64,000 nt of DNA, taken from NCBI GenBank assembly GCA_012934845.2, contig WNNJ02001417.1, positions 1 through 64,000 of the forward strand, read 5' to 3'. A model generated the notes under the pieces. That model searched no databases, had not been told where the DNA came from, and saw only the letters and a list, made by a program, of their open reading frames with translations. Position 1 is the stretch's first letter. Each line of letters begins with the position of its first letter. This document shows, one piece after another, positions 13,701 to 25,300 of this stretch. Position numbers and translations under genes: made by a program. This stretch comes from Pomphorhynchus laevis. Taxonomy: Eukaryota > Acanthocephala > Palaeacanthocephala > Echinorhynchida > Pomphorhynchidae.

Positions 13701-16311
13701 TTCGTTTTCGTCTGCTTTGCCTGACTTATCGCCTTCTCCATTGTAATTCTCCTTCTTATCTTTATCTACCAACTCTAAGTGAATCTCGATATCTTTCTAC
13801 TCACCTACGTTCCTGTGATTCTCTTCTGCTACACGTACCTATTCAGTCAACCAACTTCGGCCGTCGATCCCAAAATATCGCTGCTCCTCTCCTTTGGAAT
13901 TCCTTACCTAATCATCTGCGATCATCATCCTCACTCCGATTTTTCAAAAAGCAGCTAAAATCGTTGCTACTAAACGATTAACGTTTTTTATTTTATCTGT
14001 TTCGCTGTTGTGGGCTTGTAAGCACACAGTCTGTGTGCATTTGCCACATTAAAAAAACTTTCAAACTGGACTCCAGTCAATCAAGTAGGGCATAATAGAT
14101 GGCCGAATCAGAATGGCTACACCACGTTGACCGGAACCATCCATTGGTCCAGAAAAGAGCATTGTATAGTATCGTGAGCTGTCAGGGACACCGACGATGA
14201 CCGATCCAGCATCTGGAATCCGGCACTCAGTTGCACAGCATATGTCAATGTTACGGATATCTAGAGTTCTGGCCAATAAGATCGTTTGAGCGGGTTGTAA
14301 TAGTGTTCTTACATTTATAGTCGCAATCTTCAACTTTTTGTTTCGTACGGGTGATTTTGGAGGATGGTTTTCCTCCCTGGTCAGGCACTCAGGGATCGCA
14401 TGACTAGTCGGACTCACAAAATTAGTTTGATCGGGAGTTGTTTGCATTTTTTGCATATGTAGTTTCTTCGTGTTTACTTTCATTGGTGTTTGTTGTAGGC
14501 TGGAATACCATATGAGTTCGCCACACTCAAGGGGGCAAGTTTTTATTTAATGACGAGACAATCTCGCCATGTTAATATGCTATCCCGTATTTGGTTGATG
14601 GTATTTTTAGGAATCAAGAGTGCCAACTCTGAATCCGCTACCGTCATAGCACATCCACTAATTGTCCGCGACTACTTATTCGTCAAACAGTTGTTTGCTT
14701 ATGTCGTAGCTAACCTCCATATCTGAAGGCTCTTCCCCTATCCGCAACCCGGGGACGCGCTTGGTAGCCCTAGCTAAGCCCCGAGGTAATTATTTGATTT
14801 GAATAAACAAACTCAATTGCTGATAAAAAATTTAAAAAAATAATTATTTCATTTAGGTAATTATTTGATTTGAATAAACAAACTCAACTTGATATATATA
14901 TAACTTATGTCAAGTTAAAATTTAAAATTGAAATTAAAATAAAAGTCAATTTTGATGAATTGACTAATAAATAACAGACGTTGTATCCGAATAAGGATTA
15001 GAGGTCATCAGAAGGAACTGCTATACTATCATGTTTCGGCCCTTAACTCCTCTACCCAACATAGCAGCGTGGCCAAATACGTGTTAAGGACGTATTTCCT
15101 TTGATTAGGTCATTAGGAGGAACTGCTATGCTATCACTTAATTAACTTCTTAATAAGATTAACTTCTTAAAAGATCAAATTAAAGGATTAGCTTCTCTCA
15201 AGATCAAATTAAATTTTTAAAAAATCTTTAAAGTTAATAACTTGTTATTAACTTTATTCTTTGATCTTTATAAAAGTATACATTATGTAAATATCAGATT
15301 TAGGAATATATTTACTTAAATCTGAAAATTATCAGAATTAATAATTTTGCAATAGCCTTCTGTTTTTACCATTTTGACAGCATTTTCCTTAATTCATTGT
15401 TTTCAATTAATTCTAGATTATGAGTGCATATATTTTCATTTATTTTATCAAAACTAAGACTTTTACAATTGCATTCTTTTTTAAATTACATAAAATTATA
15501 AATATTTTAAAAGTTTATAACTTATTCTAGGAATATATTCTTACCGAAATAAGAATTTTAGTCATTTTTTAACGAGAGTATATTATTAATATTTTTTAAT
15601 AGCATTTTCCTTAATTCATTGTTTTCAATTAATTCTAGATTATGATTGTTCATTTATTTTATCAAAACTAAGACTTTTACAATTGCATTCTGTTTCCATT
15701 ATGTTTCTAATATTATCGTTACCTATTGATTTTAATTCTTTATTATAACTACAAATTTTTCGTCCTAATGGTGGTAGGAGTTTATACCTTATTTTAGGAA
15801 TATATTTACTTAAATCTGACCCTATTATTTCTTTACTTTTAGAATTATTTAAAAGTCCGGCTATATTTATGTTATCTATACATTTATTAATGAAGTTTAT
15901 GGTTAATGTATATTTTCTATTGTTATTATTAACATTTATTGTACGATTATAGTATTTTGTATTAGCTTTTAAAGCCTTTTGTATCAAAGCCTATTTGTAT
16001 TTGGAGCCTATTTGTATTTAGCCTATTATATATTAAAGCCTATTTGTATTTAGCTTTTAAAGCCTTTTTTAAGAAATTCGTGTTCAACGAATTCTTTCAA
16101 AATCACTCCAATGATTTTGATTCAACTTATAAAATTCATTCGTGTGTTCAAACCACGGTATGTGGTCTCTTGCAGCTCTATTGTTTTGTTATTAGTATAA
16201 TGTAGAACCAGGCAAACGAGCTAAATCGACTGAAGAAGGCGTGGTGCCGAAAGGTTTTTGCCAAATTTGTCGATTTAATTAAATAATCGTACTCGTTTGT
16301 CTGGTCCTACA

Positions 16312-16373
<62 letters not shown>

Positions 16374-19300
16374 TAGTCGTTAATTAATTTTTGATTTATT
16401 GAACATATGATATCTTTAGAAAAACTTCTTATATTTACATAAAGATCTATTAGCTTATTATCTCTTAAAAGTTGTTTTAATATTTCCAATTGTTCATATA
16501 TACTTTTTTATACTTTTAAGTCTATTACAAATTTTTCGTCCTAATGGTAGTAGGAGTTTATACCTTATTGTAGGAATTTATTTACTTAAATCAGACCCTA
16601 TTATTTCTTTACTTTTAGAATTATTTAAAAGTCCGGCTATATTTATGTTATCTATACATTTATTAATGAAGTTTATGTTAATGTATATTTTCTATTGTTA
16701 TTATTTACATTTATTGTACGATTATAGTATTTTGTATTACAATAACTGTCTATTATACAACTTAGCCTATCATAGTCGTTAATTAATTTTTGATTTATTG
16801 AACATATGATATCTTTAGAAAAACTTCTTATATTTACATAAAGATCTTTTAGCTTATTATCACTTAAAAGTTGTTTTAATATTTCTAATTGTTCATTTAT
16901 ATACATATATTTTTTAATATTTTTAACTCTATTTTTCCTATTCCTTTAATCACCATGACTTCTTGGTTTGCGTTTAACCGGATTATTATAATGTAGTTGT
17001 TTCTTATGTATTATACTACTTCTGCCAATTCCTTGTACCACGTCATTCAATCCTAATGGGTACATGGAATTAAGCGTTTTAATCCAATAATCTTCTTTTT
17101 CTAATAGTTTTTGATTTAATATTGAAATGTTTTCTTCGATAATATGTTCTAAAATAAATAATTTACAGTTTTTAATATCATGTCCTATTAATCTCATATG
17201 CTTATGAAATATAGTTTGACTATTATGCTGTATATTATATATATGTTGCCTAAACCTAGTTTTTAACATTTGATATGTTTTTCCTATATATTGCAATCCA
17301 CATGTGCATTGTATTAGATACACTACACCTGCGGTATTGCAGTTACAATTATTATTAATATTTAATGAAAAACATTTGTTTGTCGTATTACTTACGATAC
17401 AATTATTATTTATAACATCACAAACTATACAATTTTTTCTGTTACATTTAAAAGATCTAAAATTGAAATCTTTAGTATTTACGTGTTTCGATGTTTTTGA
17501 GTACATGTAATAGGACATTAATAGGGCATATCATGTCCTATTAATCTCATTTGTTTTAACAATTTTGTTCAAACAATTGTTCGATTGTAGTATTTTAAGA
17601 ATGCTGACTGTTATGATAAGAATTTGGTAATTAATTAAGTTATTTGAATTATCAGTAAATTGTTTCTTAGATAAAAGCATTTGACACGTTTCACCATCAA
17701 TAATTAACGCTTAAACGAAAATAGAAACTGTAAATGTTCTGACGAGAACTATTACGTATACAAAATTACCGCTTGTATAGAGTTAGATGAAATATTAGCA
17801 ACAAAATTAGATTACTTAGCGATAAGATAAGGAATTATATTTTTATTAATTATATTAATAATTAATTATTTAATTATAACTAAATTAATTATATGCATAC
17901 AAATTAAATATGCATACAAATATGTTAATCTAATGCTTATTCAATTAGGTTAAATTTCAAAAAATCATAAAAAATATTATATTTCATACAATGAAATATA
18001 ATATTTAAAATAAAAACTTTATATTTTAAAAAGATTAAAAAATGAAATCGTTTACGAATATATCTTCAAGGAATAAAAGTGGGAAATTTTGCCAACAATA
18101 TAAAGACTTCTAAGCTGCTTGTTATCATCGCAGCTTGATAGAAATATAAAACTTATGTTATGCTATAGTGAAAATGAGAAGCATTTGCTTCTACGCATTA
18201 ACACATCATAGCAACAAGGCTAGATGAATATAAAATTTTCTCTGGTGTAATATTACCATTTAGAGCAGAGTTCCCTAATTTTTGGACTGTTTAGCGGATT
18301 CAAACTATTGGAAAAACACTGATGGGTACAGGATGGGGTTAATTATTTAAAATATAAATAATTATTTCATTACGATAAGGAATATTTAATACATTAAATA
18401 TATTATATTAGGAGTAAACTAATAAAGAATAAAACATTAAAACATTAAAGAATAAAACACGTTTTACAATATAGATATAGTAGATATTAAAAAAGTATTA
18501 ACAATATTAAACAATATTAAAATTCAAAAAGTGCTTAAAAGCAAATAAGCAAATATTAACGCTGTTGGCTCATCGATAGGATTAAAGTAGCGAGCATAAT
18601 AAAATATAGTCATCAAAATTTCAATGTTAAAAATGACTGCACAGATATATCAACTTAAAAGCAGGAAACAAACTATATATGACTTGTTTGATAATATTAA
18701 TTATTAGGAAAAATAGATAGGTTTTCAAATTGAAGCAAGCATCTTTTCCTACTAACGCAGATTTAATTTGAAACAGAAATGATTTCAGTTAAATTTGCAA
18801 AATGAAAGATTGTATTATTTTAAATAGCAATATCTAATTTGATTTTATATTAAAAATGATTTGAAAATATTTTAAATTCATGATTGTAAAATAAATACGA
18901 TAACTACATAAATACAATACAATAAATACATCTAATAAATACGATATTTATTAGATGACTAGTTTGATAATTAAAATTAAATGCAAAAATAGGATGGGTT
19001 TTCAAATTGAAGATAAAACCTTCCACTACCAACGCTCAAATTTAAAATCAGAAATAATTTCAATTTAATTTACAAAATTTAAGACAAAAGTCTTTCATTA
19101 AATCTAATTACCAAAGAGAGCAGACGAGTCGAGTGATCGTCATTTAACATTAAAAGGACCGAAACGTGAAACATAGGTATTATTTTAATAATTATTTTTC
19201 ATAATTTATTTTTATTATAGTTAAAAATAATCCTAACCGTAATGGTGAAATAACTAAGTATATTTAATGTTTTTAATAATTAATTACTCCAGAAACATTA

Positions 19301-22300
19301 AAATTGCGTTGTTATTGATGACGTCATTATTGATGACGTCATTATTGATGACGTCATTATTGATGACGTCATTATTGATGACGTCATCATTAATTGTGAT
19401 GGTGTTGCGTTAATTTCAATCACTATGGATGATTGCATAAATATGATCTGTTGTATCATTTATTTTAAAGAATCAAGGATTTACAATGGAAAACATTCAT
19501 GAATTTTACGAAAAATACGACGTAAACAAAGACGCGAAAATAGATAAAAGTGAATTTCAACAAGTCTTAAGTCAAATAACAGCAACACTGGAAAACTGCG
19601 AACAAGAAATTAAAGAACTTGAGGAAAAGTTAATTAATTTAACAAAGCAGCAGAGGAAACTGAAGAAAGGAAGCAATATAAACTTGGCTAGTACAACTCG
19701 TGCAAGGTATATTACTTTGTAGAAATGTACTTTTTTCTTGTGAAATTAATAAACAATAAATAAAAAATATTTATGTTTTTCAAAAAATAAACATTTGATT
19801 AATAAAATAAATTACATTATTTTAATTACATATAAATCCAATAAAACCAAGGTTCATATGCAGTGCGTTTAAATGTACATTAAAACCACTTTCTGTCTAT
19901 ATGAATAAAATACTTAAAGTAATTAAAGCACAATTCAAAAAATATTGTAAAGTAATCGAAATTAATACTGGTATAAAACACTATTTCAGTATTAATTCTA
20001 CAAAAGAATTTTTAGAACAGACAAAAGGAATAAATTTTCAAAATATAAATACATACGTAGTGAGTTGAGTTTTGAACCAATTATTACAAGTCACTGTTCT
20101 ATAATGGATAAAAAGAGCATGAAGGTTGAATCAGATAATAAAACTATACCTATATTATATTGGAATCCAAAATTACATAAAAATCCAATAAAACCTAGGT
20201 TCATATGTAGTGCGTTTAAATGTACATTGAAACCACTTTCTGTCTATATGAATAAAATACTTAAAGTCATTGAAGCACACATCAAAAAATATTGCAAGGT
20301 AATCGAAATTAATACTGGTATAAAACACTATTTCAGTATTAATTCTACAAAAGAATTTTTAGAACAGACAAAAGGAATAAATTTTCAAAATATAAATACA
20401 TACGATTTTAGTACTCTTTATACAAATCTAGATTTAGTAGATATTAAAGAAGCGTTAGTAAAATTAATTAACCTTATATTCGGAAAAAGATATACATATA
20501 AATGTTAAAATAACTATATAAAATATAAATACTCATGATTTTAGTACGCTTTATACAAATCTAGGTTTAGTAGATATTAAAATTAATTAATCTTATATAT
20601 CGGAAAAAGATATACATATATATGTTATAATAATTATAACGCATATCTAACAAAAATTAAACCATCAAATAAATATAAATATATGGATAAAATTGAATTA
20701 ATAGAATCCTTAAATATTTTGATAAATCAAAATTATTAAAAGGTAGGGACATCTATATTTAGACAAGTAAAAGGTGTTCCAATGGGAGGTAATAGTAGCC
20801 CAATTATAGCTGACTTATTTTTAAGCTTTATAGAATATGAATTTGTTCATAACTGTGTAAAAATTAAATCTAAACAAAGTAAAGATATGAAATATATATT
20901 TCATTAGCGGAATATTTTTATAGATGGATAATAAATAATATATTTTGTATTAGATTATAATACCAAATAATCAAATTTTATCAGATGACATATGTCATCA
21001 GCATGTATTATTCCCGCCGCTATGTTGTATCGGGGAATAAAGGCAAATACCTGATATCATAGCAGTTTTTCCTTGTTTCCTTGATACATCGTCTGCTATG
21101 TATTAGTCAATTCATAAAAACTGACTTTTATTTTAAACTTTTATCTTTTATTAACTTGATATGTGTTATATATGTGTTATTTATTATTATTTATTATATA
21201 AAGGTGTTTTTATAATAATTATTTTATTGAAGAATGTACAAAAATCGTTACCCTTAAATGGGCCTTAATGTATAATATCATGGTAAATATTACATAATAA
21301 ACTGATTAAGTTAATCAGTTTTTTTAAGTTGAAAAAGTCGCCCTTCCACGGGTCGACGGTGCCGCGCGCATGCAAGCAGATGATGCACGCGCAAGTTCAA
21401 AAGACAACCTTCTCCTTATCTTCGTAACATTGTCTGAATAAGTTGAAGTGCTTCTCTGTGACATCGCCGTAGCAATCGTCTTGATAAGTCTTCCAACATC
21501 ACCGCCAAAACCTCACATTGTCGAAAATACTAACGGAATGAATGATCCACGTTCGATTCTGCGTACACGTTCTTCGTATTTGGAAGTCTTCCTTAATTCG
21601 TTATATTGAAACGAAGAAGATGGAAAATATATTGAAATATATTCGTTATATTAAAACGAAGAAGTTGGAAAATATACTGAAACGAATAATATTATATAAT
21701 ATTATAATAATATTATATTACAGTTATTATTTTTATTTATTTATTTTTATTTATTAACTACGTAGATTCATTTTGATGTGTTGATTTAATATATTATTTA
21801 TTATAAATTGACTGTCCACTCATTGATTGTTCACTCATTGTTTACTCGATTGCGAAAAAGATTATTTTATTAATATTTTATAAAAATATTATTTTATTTT
21901 TTTAATACCCTATATATACCTGCTCTATATATAGGGTATATATTAGGCTCTATATATAGGGTATATTATATCAATTACTTAATCGAGTTGGATGTATTAT
22001 TTCGTGTATGTTGGAACTATTTCGTGTATGTTGGAATAATAATAAAGAATAATTAAAAATAACAATTATTAAAAATAACAATTATTCAAACAAATGTCTG
22101 AATTCATTTATGTATTTATAATCACATTATTACAGGGCTTTCAATTGACTTATAATATCAAACATGCATTCCAAACACGGTATTATAGGCTTTTTACCGA
22201 TTAAGTTTAAAATAGATTTATTTGCAACGCGATGTAATATAAAGATTTCATAATTGATGGGTTATTTATTTTAAACCTTTCTACATCACAGTGATAAGTA

Positions 22301-25300
22301 TGCGAACGATGAAGTCATATCATATGAGGAGTACCTTATCCTCGAAGAAGAACTCAAAGAATTGCAAAACGAAGTTATAGATGTATACAAAAATGTAAGC
22401 TGTTGAATGTTTAAAATTAATATAATTTATAATTTCATATGAAATTAACTTAATTTAGGTTTCTTATTTAATTGTTTAAAAACAATATTTATTTACATAA
22501 AACTATAGAATAAAATATTATTTTTATTTTTGTATCTAAATGTCATTCCCGGGCATTTAAAACATAAAACATAACACATGTTTTATGTTTTATGGTACGA
22601 GATGTACTTATCATCGCGTACCTATACTTATAGTGTACTTATAATATTGATGAACTATTCACCAAACCAAGAAGAACTAATTTTGATAAGATGGGTGTAG
22701 TCTATAGTGTTGGGTGCAGGGATTGTATAAGTATGTACATAGGACAAATTGGACGTACGCTAAAAACAAGATTAAAATAACATAAGAAGGCACTCACAAC
22801 ATCAGCGCAGTCGGCATTAGCAGACCATGATCATCAAACTAGTCATGACATCGACTTTGACAATTTGTCATTTTTGATTTCCGAGCCTAACTTAAAACGC
22901 TGATTATTATGGAGGATGTCGCGATAAAGTTCTTCAAACCAAATTTGAATGTCCAAAATGATTTTGTTTTTCATACATTGTAACTTAACTTTTTTTATTG
23001 TTTCAGATACTTCTTGAAAATGTCCGCGGTTAGCGAACGAAATATCGCAAAGATATTCTATTTCTTTTTTCTGGAAATTGCATTTAGATACAAAAATAAT
23101 TATTTCCCCCAGAATGTCTCATTCCGATTTAGATTATTTTTATTATTCTCAAAGATATGACAATAATAAATATTTAATAAAAAAGATGCTTTATTGAATA
23201 GATGAATTTAATCAATTCATATTTTTTATCAAAAAATATGAATTAATTTGGAAGTAATACGATAACGAAATCAAATTAATTTGTAAATCTTTTCAGGCAA
23301 TTTTCATATAGCTTGGAAACTGTTAAAATAATGACGCCATGTTTGTTACTGTTATCATTTAATAATTGTTATGGGTTATAATCAAATGAGCTAACTGATT
23401 ATACGTATTTTGAATAAATAATACTATTATATCTTTAATATATTAATAATATACTCAGTCTTTTAATTTCATAGCGCAATTACAATTTAATCATGCAATT
23501 GTTTAAACAATTGGTCAAGTGTTTAAACAAGCACTTGACTATCATTTTAAAGCAAATAAAATTATGTGAAACCGATATTAAATTTTATTAAATTTAAAAT
23601 ATTTAAAAATATTATAAATTTAATCTATTAAACTGATATTATTTGAATATTTAAATATTTAAATTTTGAATATTTGCAGATTTTTTCCAACATCTGTAAA
23701 TGGTTTTGTTAATGAGTTTTGAAAAAAAAATATTTGAATAGATAGAAACATCGATTTGAATAGATAAAAATCGATTTGAATAGATAAAAATCGATTTGAA
23801 ATTGAAAAATACGAATTTCGGAATATATCGAACAATAACCTAAAATACATCGAGCAATATACATTATACTTAATCATTATATCATATCCAGTCATTATAA
23901 GGTAGGTAATTTTTCAATGTGATAATAATTTTTGTGATCAACGAGTTTATTGATCACCAAAGGTCAATAAGACTAGGGTATCGGTTCCCAAATACATTGA
24001 TTATAAGAGTTTATTTTCCACTTGAAAAATCCACCTTAAATCATTTCTGGAATTATGATCATAAGCAGTGACACCGGATACTGCTTATGATCATCTATCG
24101 TTCTAGAATGTGGTACCGGATACTGCTCTCTCATCTATAGAATGTGGAATCTGATAATGTTCTCTCTCATCTATCGGTCTATAATGTGGCACCGGATACT
24201 GCTCTCTCATCTATAGAATGTGGAATCTGATAATGTTCTCTCTCATCTATCGGTCTATAATGTGGCACCGGATACTGCTCTCTCATCCATCGGATTACAA
24301 TTATATAATTGTTATATCTGCTCTTATTGGGAACCGCTACAGTTATTGTGAAGATACCCTTTACACAACAAAGGTATGCATTGTCTTGACATTTCGATAT
24401 GTCAGTAGTTTGTCATGGCTTATGATCGCGACAAGTGATCTCAAAGTGTATCGAGTCGCAGTATAATGTGTCGGAAGCAATAACAAGAAATATTTTCCAC
24501 GATAAAATAAAACATTAATAATGGTACTCAATATCATATCCTTTCCTTGTTTAGTAGTTGGTAAATGGAAAATTGGGTAATTTGATGAGGATATTCGAAA
24601 CTTGCTTTGCAAAACCTATACTAAAATACAATACAAATCATGCTATGAATATCATCGTTGCCTTATGGCCAAGTCGTTTCTTGTGACCGGAAAACTAGTA
24701 AATGGATAATTGGGTAATTTGATGAGGATCTGCGAAACTTGCTTTGCAAAACCTATACTAAAATACAATACAAATTATGCTATGAATATCATCGTTGCCT
24801 TATGGCCAAGTCGTTTCTTGTGACCGGAAAACTCTAGTAAATGGAAAATTGGGTAATTTGATGAGGATCTGCGAAACTTGCTTTGCAAAACCTATACTAA
24901 AATACAATACAAATTGTGCTATGAATATCATCGTTGCCTTATGGCCAAGTCGTTTCTTGTGACCGGAAAACTCTAGTAATGGTAAATTGGGTTAGTTGAT
25001 GAGAATATTCGAAACTTGCTTTGGAAAACCTATACTAAGATACAATACAAATCATGCTATGAATATCATCGTTGTCTTATGGCCAAGTCGTTTCTTGTGA
25101 CCGGAAAACTCCCCGATAAGAATTTAACACAACGTGAAATTACTACAAATGCTACTGGAGAGATATCGCCACATGTATATCACAATTATTATTTATAATA
25201 TATTTATATTTCACCACATGAAGTCTGAAAGCAGGAATCTATTGTATGTGGAGGACGGCATTATCGGCAGCTGCGGTTAATTTAATTAAAATCGAAATTT

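Larger units (their letters stand above)
8666..14783 (-). mobile_element. RTE-like LINE, about 6.1 kb including a nested LINE
   Basis: This minus-strand non-LTR retrotransposon has a GC-rich 5' end at about 14783. An apurinic endonuclease follows (ATINVRTLLQPAQ; later VVAGDFNAQL), then RT (GKSAGHDQIHPEFLKYGG, TYADDVVVLSES) and a C-terminal RYLGHVLRM block. The 3' UTR is very short with an AT-only tail at 8666-8690, a habit of the RTE clade. An 11-bp duplication flanks it. Several frameshifts split the ORF and an L-B LINE interrupts the endonuclease at about 11470-14055. Removing that insertion leaves about 3.5 kb, normal for RTE. The clade call rests on motif style only. Confidence 0.82.
15640..16906 (-). 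pseudogene. Penelope-like element: duplicated region between endonuclease and RT
   Basis: Block A (LEILKQLL, IRSFSKDIICSINQKLINDY) occurs at 16767-16893 and 16371-16497. Block B (TKYYNRTINVNNNNRKYTLT, IRYKLLPPLGRKICSYNKE) occurs at 16525-16737 and 15745-15962. In sense order this is A-B-A-B, a head-to-tail duplication. The second A and B are separated by a (TA)n run, a hairpin and about 230 bp. The sequence follows the GIY-YIG ORF in the same orientation. Another partial repeat lies at 15360-15480. RT core motifs are absent here. Confidence 0.7.

Noticed and set aside
16314-16371. (TA)n run as a replication origin or promoter
   Set aside because: A plain microsatellite; nothing else supports a function.
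19319-19386. CRISPR-like array
   Set aside because: Period is 15 bp with constant spacers, in a spliced animal gene; it is a simple tandem repeat.
25016-25198. 60-codon ORF after the 139-bp array
   Set aside because: Most of the frame is minisatellite sequence; the other units do not keep it open.
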